From CAJGCS01 sp045589955 (GTDB taxonomy: Bacteria > Bacillota_I > Bacilli_A > ML615J-28 > CAG-313), in NCBI GenBank assembly GCA_045589955.1, contig JAZNQD010000009.1, positions 1 through 64,000 of the forward strand: a DNA stretch of 64,000 nt. The letters are read 5' to 3'. This document shows positions 42,854 to 51,296 of this stretch, one piece after another (position 1 is the first letter of the stretch; the number at the start of each line of letters is the position of its first letter). The translations under genes were made by a program, and so were the position numbers. A model generated the notes under the pieces. That model was given only the letters and a program-made list of their open reading frames with translations. It did not search any database and was not told where the DNA came from.

Positions 42854-44083
42854 TTATCTTCTAGAGGATGTTGCAGCCAATACAATCAGGTCTGAAGCAT
42901 CTTTACTAGGATTGAATACTTTAAAGTTACGATCAAGTCGTTTACATCTAGAGAGTTGAGTAATATTGATGACTTTATATGGATTAGATTTTAAAGCTCT
43001 TGTTGCTTCCACAAAGTTCAAACAATATTTTCTACATAATTCATCATCGTTTGTATTGATGATAGTAGACATACAAGCCATTTGAACAGCCCAGAATTGT
43101 TCAGTACTCTCATCTCTAAATGGTTTACCTTCGACTAAGATTTCTCTCCAGTCTTGATATTTCTCTTTATCTTTTAACCAGGTAAATAGTTTAGAAGCAG
43201 TAGATAATCCTAAACGACCAGTTGCATATCTATGTTTTTCATCAAGAGTAAACCCACCATTTTCTTTAGTACCAGAAGGCAAGTTTAACAATTTCTCAAT
43301 TACTTCCCATGATCTTGGTGTTACTACAATATCAGTATACATAGCATCACCTAAAGAACCAACCTTAGCTTCCATTCCTTTTCTATCAAACAACATATCA
43401 CTTGCTTGTGTTTTAAGGAAGGTCATAACATCAAGATTACCACCATTATTCATTCTATAGTTTAACCAACCCTCAAAGTCAGATTTGATATTGAAGTGAC
43501 TAAATCTATTTGATAATGGAACACTAAACTCTGTTACTGTATTATTATAAGCAGATGGATTAGCTGAACCAATGATGATATAACCAGCAGGTACTTTATA
43601 TTGACCTAATGCTCTGTCTTGAATTAATTGGAAGGCAGCATTAAGTATTGCAGCTTGACCTTGGTTCATTTCATCTAAGTGAATTACACCACCAGAAAAT
43701 TCACCATCATCTTTTGGCCACATACTTGGAGTTGCCCATACAGTTGTCATTTCACCTTTTTCATTCTTAGTAGGAATAGGTACACCAACCATATCAACTG
43801 GTTCTTTCATAGACAAACGAACATCACAGACGACCGGATTCCAAGGTTTTACATTCTCCCCGTTGTCAATTCGTCTTTGATACTCTTCTACTTTTTCTAC
43901 ATTCCATTGTTGAACAGCTTGAGATTTACCTAAACCAGGACCTCCCCATTGCATTAATGAATCATTAATAGCTAATGCAATATCATACATTCTTTTGATA
44001 CCAGGTATTTCATTGCCTTGAGAATCTCTTATTGTATCAATAGCAAACTCTGGCATCATTAATTTATCTGAAATATTAGTCAT
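42854..44083 (-). CDS. MoxR family AAA+ ATPase
   Basis: 409 residues. Walker A GGPGLGKS (47-54), Walker B GVIHLDEMNQ (D137, E138), sensor 1 in IGSANPSAYN (N175), and an arginine-bearing PLSNRFSHF segment. These are typical of MoxR ATPases, which work as chaperones with VWA partners. The VWA gene follows in the operon. ATG at 44083 has AAAGGA nine bases before it. Promoter at 44125-44153. Confidence 0.92.
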   Translation of the reverse strand: MTNISDKLMMPEFAIDTIRDSQGNEIPGIKRMYDIALAINDSLMQWGGPGLGKSQAVQQWNVEKVEEYQRRIDNGENVKPWNPVVCDVRLSMKEPVDMVGVPIPTKNEKGEMTTVWATPSMWPKDDGEFSGGVIHLDEMNQGQAAILNAAFQLIQDRALGQYKVPAGYIIIGSANPSAYNNTVTEFSVPLSNRFSHFNIKSDFEGWLNYRMNNGGNLDVMTFLKTQASDMLFDRKGMEAKVGSLGDAMYTDIVVTPRSWEVIEKLLNLPSGTKENGGFTLDEKHRYATGRLGLSTASKLFTWLKDKEKYQDWREILVEGKPFRDESTEQFWAVQMACMSTIINTNDDELCRKYCLNFVEATRALKSNPYKVINITQLSRCKRLDRNFKVFNPSKDASDLIVLAATSSRR

Positions 44084-44124
44084 TGTATTTTTTCCTTTCA
44101 AAAGTGTGGTTAAGAATTAGTCTT

Positions 44125-44153
44125 TTTATACTAAAGTAAGTTTAACATGTAAA
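44125..44153 (-). promoter_or_regulatory. promoter of the MoxR/VWA operon, GATTTTACA class
   Basis: Minus strand: TTTACA (44153-44148), 17-base spacer, TATAAA (44130-44125). Confidence 0.85.
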
Positions 44154-44171
44154 ATCATTTTTTCTAACATA

Positions 44172-45191
44172 TTAATAGTAATTAAGATCTAGAGGTTCAA
44201 ACTCAGGATACAAACTATCAAAGATTCGGTCGAAGTCAAAATTATATAATCTAATTAATCCAGCTTCTTCCTTTAATATCTTTAAGTTTTGTCCTTCTAT
44301 AGATTTTCTCACACAACATTGTGCTATCTTAAAGAGTTTTCTATACTTCTTAAGAAATCTATATAATCCATCCTTAGTTTCATTTCCAGTTAAGTCTTCA
44401 TCTTCTTTATGCTTTTGATATAATTCTGTCATAAAGCTTACTCGTTTTTGTGCAAATAAGTAGACAGCTTTAATATATCTTTCATCCACAGCAACTATTC
44501 TTTTCATAAAATCATAAAAAGCCGGTATATAAACTTCATAGTTTTTAATGAATTTTATTTTATTAGCTTCTGACCAACCATTTTCACCAAAGAATAATTC
44601 ATCAAATATTTTATTATGTAATCCAGAAGACTCATATACTCTCCAACCATAAGATATTGGATTATTTTTAAGATATTCTTTTAATACGTGCGAACCTATT
44701 ATTAATTCAAGTACCTTAAACGAACATTGGTTATTATTTAAAACATTACCTAAGTAAATATGTCTTACATCTACTTGAGGCACATTATCAAAATCTTCTA
44801 TGCACTCAATAATTTCCGGTACATGTCTTGGTTTATCATTTTTTATTTGATACATTCTATTAAGCACTTTAGGTTGCAGCTCTGGATCAAGATAGTAATT
44901 AAAGTCATGATCATCATCAGTCAACTTAGCATAAATAGTTAAAATTTCATCATTACTAAACTCTTCTTTAGCAGCTTTAACAAATGTAGGATAAACAATT
45001 TCAGTCTTAATTGCTCTGCCATCACTACATCTTATCATTTTAGTTTGTAAAAGTGCTTCAGTATCTGCATTTCTGATAGTATTTATATGCCTTCTGCCAC
45101 TTGGTTGATTTATATCTACCCAGTGAAATGTCCTCACATATTTTTGGGCATCTTCTGGTAACTCATCATACCATTGTCTAAATGTTTTCAT
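44172..45191 (-). CDS. hypothetical protein, paralogue of the gene at 38436
   Basis: 339 residues, helical. Shares the C-terminal LFK...LKEEAGLIRLYNFD segment with the protein at 38436. Just upstream of the MoxR promoter. No family recognised. Confidence 0.75.
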   Translation of the reverse strand: MKTFRQWYDELPEDAQKYVRTFHWVDINQPSGRRHINTIRNADTEALLQTKMIRCSDGRAIKTEIVYPTFVKAAKEEFSNDEILTIYAKLTDDDHDFNYYLDPELQPKVLNRMYQIKNDKPRHVPEIIECIEDFDNVPQVDVRHIYLGNVLNNNQCSFKVLELIIGSHVLKEYLKNNPISYGWRVYESSGLHNKIFDELFFGENGWSEANKIKFIKNYEVYIPAFYDFMKRIVAVDERYIKAVYLFAQKRVSFMTELYQKHKEDEDLTGNETKDGLYRFLKKYRKLFKIAQCCVRKSIEGQNLKILKEEAGLIRLYNFDFDRIFDSLYPEFEPLDLNYY

Positions 45192-45215
45192 AGCATTCTC
45201 CTTGATTAGATTGGA

Positions 45216-45248
45216 ATTAAAAAAGCGGGCTAATGTTACTTAACCCGC
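45216..45248 (-). terminator. intrinsic terminator after the gene at 45270
   Basis: GCGGG/CCCGC arms extended by TTAA-like pairs, then six U on the minus strand. Confidence 0.8.
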
Positions 45249-45269
45249 CTTACAGTTATCTTTAATACT

Positions 45270-45569
45270 CTAACCTCTATTTAAGTTTGTAACTGTTATT
45301 GAAGTAACTTCCCTGACTTCTTTATACTCTTCAAATAGAGCTTCAAGCTCGGGATGGTCTGCCAACAACTTAGCCGTATTAACACTAGTTCTTTCGGATA
45401 CTGTTTTAGTAACTGTTCCGGCATCACCTTTATGTTTACCTTCAACTATATTAAAGCATAACTTTTCTTTTAATTCCTTGAAGTTTGCTTCAGCTATTTT
45501 GTATGATACATGAAGATCAACCAATTGTTTAATCTCTGCATTTGTAAGTTTCTTATTTACCTTTGTCAT
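45270..45569 (-). CDS. hypothetical coiled-coil protein
   Basis: 99 residues: two helices, a GDAGTVTKTVSERTSVN loop, then a helix (LADHPELEALFEEY) and a strand. The shape resembles small phage proteins of the Gp157-like type, but no firm family. Confidence 0.72.
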   Translation of the reverse strand: MTKVNKKLTNAEIKQLVDLHVSYKIAEANFKELKEKLCFNIVEGKHKGDAGTVTKTVSERTSVNTAKLLADHPELEALFEEYKEVREVTSITVTNLNRG

Positions 45570-45611
45570 AATTTACCTCCTACGGTGTTATACATTTGGT
45601 TTCAGAAAATA

Positions 45612-45639
45612 GATAAGCCACCGGTAAAGATGGCTTATC
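45612..45639 (-). terminator. hairpin, possible weak terminator or processing site
   Basis: Perfect nine-base arms GATAAGCCA/TGGCTTATC, ten-base loop. On the minus strand it is followed by TATTTTC. Upstream, at 45703-45719, a strong AGGAGG is followed by AUG-UAA. Confidence 0.5.
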
Positions 45640-45752
45640 CACACTACAGCTTTTTTACATCAGCCACGATGTTTCCCCAACCACAAGGAAAAACTCTGCG
45701 CGTTACATAACAACCTCCTGGGTTAAGTTAATACAATTTTAATCACACATAA

Positions 45753-45781
45753 AATATACTTGTAATATACACTAAATCAAA
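45753..45781 (-). promoter_or_regulatory. probable promoter, TTTGAT -35
   Basis: Minus strand: TTTGAT (45781-45776), 17-base spacer, TATATT (45758-45753). Would serve the genes at 45270 and 44172. Confidence 0.55.
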
Positions 45782-45811
45782 TTACATGTATACATTTTTA
45801 TTCACCACGTT

Positions 45812-46300
45812 TTAATATATATCTCCCGTTTCCCATCTACGTTTCTCATCAGCATCGGCCTCAGCATCTCCAACAGCAGGTACCGGAATTAAACCAGTAC
45901 GCTTTTGTAAGATTGCTATTTGTTTAAGTGATAGTCCAGTCATTCGTTTTACATAATCTCTATAAACTGGAGCACCGATATAACCAGAGTGGAAACATCT
46001 TTTATATCTACGCTCATCAACAGGACGAATACCAAACTCATCTTCATCCGTATTGATACCATAGATTTCATTAAACGTTTTATCTTGTTGTTTTTCAAGG
46101 GCTTTTTTCTTTGCTCTTGATACTCGTGAATCATAGTTATTTTTTAGTCTGGTATATTCTTGATAAGGATCATCACATTCCTTACCAGCTCTACCGTGTT
46201 GTCTACTTGGATCTAATTCAGCGAGTTTTTGTTTGACTTCTTTTAGCATCTCATTTATTTGCGTTAAGTCATACTTTTCTCTTAAATCTTTTATAGCCAT
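45812..46300 (-). CDS. hypothetical basic protein
   Basis: 162 residues: an N-terminal coiled coil (LTQINEMLKEVKQKLAEL), a lysine-rich helix (RVSRAKKKALEKQ) and a C-terminal domain. Possibly DNA-associated. No family recognised. Confidence 0.72.
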   Translation of the reverse strand: MAIKDLREKYDLTQINEMLKEVKQKLAELDPSRQHGRAGKECDDPYQEYTRLKNNYDSRVSRAKKKALEKQQDKTFNEIYGINTDEDEFGIRPVDERRYKRCFHSGYIGAPVYRDYVKRMTGLSLKQIAILQKRTGLIPVPAVGDAEADADEKRRWETGDIY

Positions 46301-46406
46301 AGCAAACTCCTCAATTAATAGTTAAACACAATATCCTTTATATACGATATTAACTAACGTTTTACTAACCGAGTTAATTTTTTTTAGTTATGCACAATTT
46401 TTTTTG

Positions 46407-46682
46407 TTAGTCTAGATGGTCTTCTTGTCGAGGCGTTCCATCCCATAAACTTCCGATATAACTCGTAATACTCTTTCTAACTAACTTACCTTTTGGTCTA
46501 TTAAAATCAGGCATAACATAAGGTCTAAAACAATCTTCTGCCCGTACAACTTCTGTATTAAACTCTTGAATAAATATACTCTTATCAGTCATACGTTCAA
46601 TTCTATAAAACTTATATAATGTCATGCTGTATCCATAGTTATATACATATACAGCACCTACTTCATAATTTCTTTCAAACAT
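46407..46682 (-). CDS. hypothetical phage protein
   Basis: 91 residues: VGAVYVYNYGYSMTLYKFY, then IERMTDKSIFIQEF suggests a small beta barrel. Function unknown. The motif CTAACCAC stands just before its ribosome site. Confidence 0.72.
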   Translation of the reverse strand: MFERNYEVGAVYVYNYGYSMTLYKFYRIERMTDKSIFIQEFNTEVVRAEDCFRPYVMPDFNRPKGKLVRKSITSYIGSLWDGTPRQEDHLD

Positions 46683-46729
46683 GTTTATTCTCCTTCAAAG
46701 TGGTTAGGTTAAAATTTAATCACATATTT

Positions 46730-46909
46730 TTAACAAAGCATCTTAGTCATTTCAGGTTCACCATCTTCACCATCTCTACAAGCAAAGACATGAACACAAC
46801 GATGACCTTCAGCTTTAAGTTGTCTTGCTAGAGTCATAGCTTTTTCTTCACTATCCTCATCCCAAGAATTACCATCTTCATCTTCAATAGTATAATATAA
46901 ATCGGTCAT
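46730..46909 (-). CDS. 59-residue acidic protein
   Basis: MTDLYYTIEDEDGNSW then a helix (EEKAMTLARQLKAEG), a strand (HRCVHVFACRDG) and an acidic end. An alpha/beta mini-fold in frame with good coupling (GGAG precedes, next gene starts three bases upstream). Function unknown. Confidence 0.7.
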   Translation of the reverse strand: MTDLYYTIEDEDGNSWDEDSEEKAMTLARQLKAEGHRCVHVFACRDGEDGEPEMTKMLC

Positions 46910-46912
46910 TAC

Positions 46913-47293
46913 TTATCTCCATGCTCCACTAATGTCACGACCATAGATGATGATAGTTTCCAATGGATCATTACTAGTTTTAACCACATAACAATCACAC
47001 ATTCTATCATTATCATCATGATCAAATGTGGTAATTATGCCTTCACCTTCAATCTCTCTATTGTATTCATTAAAGAAATCAAATTTAACATAATCACCTT
47101 TATAAAGTTTAACACAGATATTACCATCCTCATCAAATAAAGGATCAATCTCTTCTTGTGGTCTTGAAGGCGTATCTGCATGCGGAAAATACGTATCTTC
47201 AAACTGTTCTTTGGTATGTAAAGTACCATTATAATTATAATAAACTGCACAGCCTATCATAATTATCTCAACATTTTGTAGGACTTTCATCAT
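46913..47293 (-). CDS. hypothetical protein (N-terminal duplicate 1)
   Basis: 126 residues. The first 35 residues (MKVLQNVEIIMIGCAVYYNY then TKEQFEDTYFP) are clearly related to those of the adjacent gene at 47297. The rest differs and looks like a beta-barrel (LYKGDYVKFDFF). Confidence 0.75.
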   Translation of the reverse strand: MMKVLQNVEIIMIGCAVYYNYNGTLHTKEQFEDTYFPHADTPSRPQEEIDPLFDEDGNICVKLYKGDYVKFDFFNEYNREIEGEGIITTFDHDDNDRMCDCYVVKTSNDPLETIIIYGRDISGAWR

Positions 47294-47296
47294 TAT

Positions 47297-47641
47297 TTAT
47301 ATCTCCATTTCTAAGATTTGCCATTGACAACCACCATAAGTATCACCTAATACAACATAGTTATCATCAGATGCTTCTTCAGGATATTGACAATCTACTT
47401 TATATTGTTCAACATCTCTATCCATTTCAATCTGTGCTTCTCTGAATGTATCGAATACACCAGACACTCTAGCCAAACCATCGCATGTATCACCATAGTC
47501 TGTATAGATTAACACAAACTTTTTAGACTTAGGAAGGAATTGCTCTTCAAACTGTTCTTTAGTAAAGAGTATCCCTTTATAGTTATATGAGACTTCATTG
47601 TCTTCAGTTATTATTATCTGTACATCATTTAATGTTTTCAT
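47297..47641 (-). CDS. hypothetical protein (N-terminal duplicate 2)
   Basis: 114 residues. The N-terminal module MKTLNDVQIIITEDNEVSYN then LFTKEQFEEQFLP is shared with the gene at 46913. A different alpha/beta domain follows. Confidence 0.75.
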   Translation of the reverse strand: MKTLNDVQIIITEDNEVSYNYKGILFTKEQFEEQFLPKSKKFVLIYTDYGDTCDGLARVSGVFDTFREAQIEMDRDVEQYKVDCQYPEEASDDNYVVLGDTYGGCQWQILEMEI

Positions 47642-47654
47642 ACTTCACTCTCCT

Positions 47655-47708
47655 TTATTGTTCTCGATTAGCATTAAAGATAATAAAGCAATCACTATCC
47701 TCAGTCAT
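47655..47708 (-). CDS. possible 17-residue peptide
   Basis: MTEDSDCFIIFNANREQ, starting within the stop of the gene at 47701 (ATGACTGA overlap) and ending just before the ribosome site of 47297. AAAGGGG lies directly before the ATG, which is poor spacing. May be chance. Confidence 0.3.
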   Translation of the reverse strand: MTEDSDCFIIFNANREQ

Positions 47709-47979
47709 CCCCTTTCCAATCAGATAAGATTTCATCAATTGTATCTGGCTGATCTAGGAATCTTTTAGCATCTTCATCAGATACAGTTAAATCATACTTA
47801 AAATATTGAAATTGCGCACTAAATCCAAAAGAATTAGTTTCATCTAATAAAGCTGTTTCAACCTTTTCTTTATATGGACCATTAGTTTCATAGCAAAAAC
47901 TTGCTGAGCATAAGTCTTCACCAATTTCCATGTTTGGATTCACATCACACAAAACTACAATTGTTATTTGTTTAGTCAT
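47701..47979 (-). CDS. hypothetical acidic protein
   Basis: 92 residues, beta start (ITIVVLCDVNPNM) and acidic end. No family recognised. Part of a run of small MTK-starting proteins. Confidence 0.7.
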   Translation of the reverse strand: MTKQITIVVLCDVNPNMEIGEDLCSASFCYETNGPYKEKVETALLDETNSFGFSAQFQYFKYDLTVSDEDAKRFLDQPDTIDEILSDWKGDD

Positions 47980-47982
47980 TGT

Positions 47983-48204
47983 TTACTCCTTCAATAAAAA
48001 ATGTTCTTTGCCACTTTGCATTGTGACGTGTCTAAAATTATAGACTGTACCTTCTTGCACAACTTTCATGTTATGTTCTGATTCAATCATATCTTCATTT
48101 AGACCAATGTCACCGTTATATTGCCATTCAAGATGAGCTGACCAACTGTCACCACATCCATCAACAACAGGTATACATTTATATTCTTTGTATATCTTAG
48201 TCAT
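47983..48204 (-). CDS. hypothetical protein
   Basis: 73 residues, beta-rich, starts MTKIYKEYKCIP. Shares only the MTKI-start style with neighbours. No family recognised. Confidence 0.7.
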   Translation of the reverse strand: MTKIYKEYKCIPVVDGCGDSWSAHLEWQYNGDIGLNEDMIESEHNMKVVQEGTVYNFRHVTMQSGKEHFLLKE

Positions 48205-48216
48205 TACTTACTCCTT

Positions 48217-48408
48217 TCAAATACTAGTTGCTTCAATTAGTTTATAATCTACTTGTCTTACTACAAAACCTTGTGGACCAAACCTATCAGTAATTTCTTT
48301 AAGTGCTGCGTCAGCTTGTTCCTTTGTATCATAACCACCAAAAAGATTATTCAAGTCTATTTGACCAAAGTTATCTTCGTAGCATAAGACCCATACTTTT
48401 TTAGACAT
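48217..48408 (-). CDS. hypothetical protein
   Basis: 63 residues: strand (KVWVLCYED), helix (KEQADAALKEITDRFG), strand (GFVVRQVDY): a ferredoxin-like or ribosomal-type mini-fold. No family recognised. Confidence 0.7.
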   Translation of the reverse strand: MSKKVWVLCYEDNFGQIDLNNLFGGYDTKEQADAALKEITDRFGPQGFVVRQVDYKLIEATSI

Positions 48409-48425
48409 TATTAAATTCCTTTTTA

Positions 48426-48650
48426 CTATTTGTTAATAAAACCGAATACTTCTTCTTTAGCTTTATCTAAAGTGTTACAGAAATATTCATCTACCATAAT
48501 TTCAAAGTTATCTTCAACCGCTAAAGTATCTATATAACTCAGAAATTCTTGTTGATCATCTGCACTAGAAAATGTCCAGGTTGCATTATTACCTACATTA
48601 CCCTTACAATCCAATTCAGTAACAGTAACAGTATAAATTTTATTCATCAA
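48426..48650 (-). CDS. hypothetical acidic protein
   Basis: 74 residues: a YTVTVTELD strand, helices, and EEVFGFINK at the end. Abuts the gene at 48651. Confidence 0.7.
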   Translation of the reverse strand: MMNKIYTVTVTELDCKGNVGNNATWTFSSADDQQEFLSYIDTLAVEDNFEIMVDEYFCNTLDKAKEEVFGFINK

Positions 48651-48911
48651 TCATTCTCCTTCAAACTTTTGTTTTATAGATTCGCAGGTTTCAAACTTAA
48701 TACTGGCTAAATCAATTTCAATAATATTAGCACTACTATTTATTTGATCATTAACACCAGTATTATTTTCATTATATTCATTGACATAATCACAAATCTT
48801 TTGAGCTTCTTTTTTATTATCCGTGATTATGTTTTCAATACAATCAGGATCAAGATTATATATACCACTTTCTGTTGTATTGTAAGATTGAATTATATAT
48901 ATTTTAGTCAT
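48651..48911 (-). CDS. hypothetical protein
   Basis: 86 residues, alpha/beta (KIYIIQSYN, then a helix KKEAQKICDYVNEYN). No family recognised; the same start and helix plan as 48217. Confidence 0.7.
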   Translation of the reverse strand: MTKIYIIQSYNTTESGIYNLDPDCIENIITDNKKEAQKICDYVNEYNENNTGVNDQINSSANIIEIDLASIKFETCESIKQKFEGE

Positions 48912-48922
48912 GTCTTACCTCC

Positions 48923-49138
48923 TTAAAACATTCTAGTTTCATTATACGAAAGAAAGTAGTCGACATACTTCTTAAATTCTTCTAAAGACATATCATATTC
49001 TTTAGCATACTTTTCTAATTCTTCTTCGCTAACATTAGGTTGGTCACATATAAAATCAGGAAAGTGTCCGCATTCATAACAATCTTTCCACTCTTCTTTA
49101 ACTTGACGTTTTAGTTTAGCATCAGTCCATTTAGTCAT
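48923..49138 (-). CDS. hypothetical acidic helical protein
   Basis: 71 residues with CYECGHFPDFIC, three cysteines and a histidine that could bind zinc, then a helical acidic end. Overlaps its neighbour by eight bases. Confidence 0.7.
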   Translation of the reverse strand: MTKWTDAKLKRQVKEEWKDCYECGHFPDFICDQPNVSEEELEKYAKEYDMSLEEFKKYVDYFLSYNETRMF

Positions 49139-49544
49139 GCCCTAACTCCTTCCAATGTTCAATTACATAGCTTGCCATATAATTGATGTCTTTAGCTAAT
49201 TCTCCAAAGTCAGTTGTCTCATATATACAATACTCACAATCATCATATACATCACCGGTATCAGGATTATATGGAAGATTGAAGTCTATATCATAATCGC
49301 ATTGCATCATACTATTTGACGGTTGATAACCAACTTTAACAGCAAGTCTCCAAGTATCATCTTGATATTTATCTTTAGCCGGATCATTCTTATCAAAACC
49401 ATTTGTCCAGCCTAAGACAATAGCAATATCTTTATCACCTTGACTACAAACTTTCCAATGATAACAACCACCTTGTTCTTTAGTAGAAGCAAGATAGTCA
49501 GCAGCATTTTTAAGTTGGTCACTCGTTACATAAGGTATTGTCAT
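49131..49544 (-). CDS. hypothetical protein
   Basis: 137 residues. DIAIVLGWTNGFDKND, then WRLAVKVGYQPS, MQCDYDIDFNLPYN looks like a beta-sandwich with acidic loops. I know similar phage proteins of unknown function. No catalytic site is visible. Confidence 0.72.
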   Translation of the reverse strand: MTIPYVTSDQLKNAADYLASTKEQGGCYHWKVCSQGDKDIAIVLGWTNGFDKNDPAKDKYQDDTWRLAVKVGYQPSNSMMQCDYDIDFNLPYNPDTGDVYDDCEYCIYETTDFGELAKDINYMASYVIEHWKELGHD

Positions 49545-49596
49545 TACTTATCTCCTTATATTGTGGTTAGAAAAACTATATAATAATATTAAGTAC

Positions 49597-49965
49597 TCAA
49601 TCTATAGTTGGATATGTTCTACACGGATCGTTAATACCATGAGCACCAAGTTTAGGATCATATTCTCTAAAGGCATTTAGTAATGCTTTAGTACATTTAT
49701 CTTTTGGTACATATACTGTAATAGTACCACATGTTCCAGATGTACCTTCCCAACTACATCTAAAATTATATTTCTTAGCAATTGCTTGACGTGTTTCTGA
49801 CGGAATACCATTGATAAGATAAACTTTAGTAAATCTTTCGTCAATAACTTTACGTCTTACAGAATCAACAATGTATTCTAAATTATCTAAAGCATTAAAT
49901 ACATTGTCTTCTTTACAAATAGTTGCTGTAATTTCATCAATCAAATCTTTACATTCATTATTCAT
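49597..49965 (-). CDS. hypothetical protein
   Basis: 122 residues: helical N-half, then strands (TKVYLINGIP, GTITVYVP). GGAGGG upstream; four-base overlap with the gene at 49962. CTAACCACA stands in the following leader. Confidence 0.72.
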   Translation of the reverse strand: MNNECKDLIDEITATICKEDNVFNALDNLEYIVDSVRRKVIDERFTKVYLINGIPSETRQAIAKKYNFRCSWEGTSGTCGTITVYVPKDKCTKALLNAFREYDPKLGAHGINDPCRTYPTID

Positions 49966-50120
49966 TGCTTACCCTCCTTTAATTCATGTATTAACTTAAC
50001 TAAATCTTCTTTAGCTTGTTGATACGCTTCATAGTTATGTTCTTTATTTACAGCAGCTTCAATAAAAGTAACTACTGTATCAATAATATATTCATCTTCT
50101 TGATATTCTTCATCATCCAT
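49962..50120 (-). CDS. 52-residue acidic helical protein
   Basis: MDDEEYQEDEYIIDTVVTFI then a helix to HELKEGKQ. ATGA overlap with the downstream gene and GAAAGGAAAG upstream make it convincing. Function unknown. Confidence 0.7.
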   Translation of the reverse strand: MDDEEYQEDEYIIDTVVTFIEAAVNKEHNYEAYQQAKEDLVKLIHELKEGKQ

Positions 50121-50142
50121 TATTTACTTTCCTTTCGTTATA

Positions 50143-50388
50143 TTATAGTAAAGTATTTTGTAAAGCATTCATACCTTCTTCTAAAGTCTCTACTCTATAT
50201 TGTTCAGGATTTTGAGAAGGTTTACCAATACTATAAAAGAATTTATTACGTTCTTCATCACAAGCAGTATATTTAGGATAGGCTTCAACATATCCTAAAG
50301 TTTTATTTTTACATTTAAGTGTAGCTCTTATTACTCCATAATCTGTTACACTTTTTTTCCAATGCACTTCTGATTTAAGATAACCCAT
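50143..50388 (-). CDS. hypothetical protein
   Basis: 81 residues, beta-rich, starts MGYLKSEVHWKK; no family recognised. GAAAGGAG upstream. Confidence 0.7.
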   Translation of the reverse strand: MGYLKSEVHWKKSVTDYGVIRATLKCKNKTLGYVEAYPKYTACDEERNKFFYSIGKPSQNPEQYRVETLEEGMNALQNTLL

Positions 50389-50403
50389 TTGTATTTACTC
50401 CTT

Positions 50404-50760
50404 TCACGTTTCTTTATATTGACAGCATTCATAGGCTTTAAGATGTTCGGCACAAGTAACAGTTTGTAAACCAACTCTTTCCTCAATTCTTGCTCCAGTA
50501 CTCATAATATCTTTTAGATTAACATTATCAATATTTGCATGTTCAGATATTCTAAAACCTGTACCGTAGCGTGATGATGGTTTATGTCTAGTTGAAAAGT
50601 ATACAGTTCCGAGCATCCAATCAATACCAAATGCTATTACTTGTGTACCTAAACTATTTGTAATAAAACCATACGAACCTAATTCAGATACAAATATTCT
50701 TAGCCCTTGCTTGTGTGCTTTTTTAACAAGTGTGCTTATCTCATTCTTATACAACATCAA
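50404..50760 (-). CDS. hypothetical protein
   Basis: 118 residues, alpha/beta with a glycine-rich middle (SSRYGTGFRISE). No family recognised. CTGACCACA precedes its ribosome site. Confidence 0.72.
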   Translation of the reverse strand: MMLYKNEISTLVKKAHKQGLRIFVSELGSYGFITNSLGTQVIAFGIDWMLGTVYFSTRHKPSSRYGTGFRISEHANIDNVNLKDIMSTGARIEERVGLQTVTCAEHLKAYECCQYKET

Positions 50761-50813
50761 TCGTTCTCCTTAATGTGGTCAGAAAAAAAATTACATAATA
50801 ATTTATAAGTTTT

Positions 50814-51284
50814 TTACCACTCATCGTCATCTTCATCATCATCAAAATTTTCTGGTGGTAAACTATTCCAACGATTACCAGCTTGGTCTACAATATTTAC
50901 TACTGTCCAATCTGAGTCTGAATCATCAAAGCTAACTTCAATTTCACCTTCAGCTTCAAATATTGCACCAAGATTCTTTATTTGTTCTGGTGTATACTTA
51001 CTAAATAACGCAGCATCTAATTTACAAACACTAACCATACCAGCATCTGCAACAAATTCACCACTATTAACTGTTTCACCAAGTAAAGTATTACTCCAAT
51101 CACCAAAGCCTGTTCCTGAAGCATAAGCCTTACTACCGGTTAATTTAGTTAATGCTTCAGCGACTAGTCTATCAAATTTACCATTACAAAAATCATCACT
51201 AGTGCATTGACCGCAAATATTATCCCATACATCATTATCTATAATATAGCATGGGTCAGTCACAAGATAAGTTATTTTTGGCAT
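50814..51284 (-). CDS. conserved VTDPCYI-family phage protein
   Basis: 156 residues. YLVTDPCYIIDNDVWDNIC at the start, GFGDWSNTLLG, GEFVADAGMVSVC in the middle and a very acidic C-terminus. The TDPCYI ... DAG pattern defines a family found in many phages and bacteria, function unknown. The C-terminal Asp/Glu run (FDDDEDDDEW) is unusual. Confidence 0.78.
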   Translation of the reverse strand: MPKITYLVTDPCYIIDNDVWDNICGQCTSDDFCNGKFDRLVAEALTKLTGSKAYASGTGFGDWSNTLLGETVNSGEFVADAGMVSVCKLDAALFSKYTPEQIKNLGAIFEAEGEIEVSFDDSDSDWTVVNIVDQAGNRWNSLPPENFDDDEDDDEW

Positions 51285-51296
51285 TTACATTCTCCT

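Noticed and set aside
50016..50276. Plus-strand frame of 86 codons
   Set aside because: Ile/Tyr/Phe-rich shadow of two well-coupled minus-strand genes (49962 and 50143).
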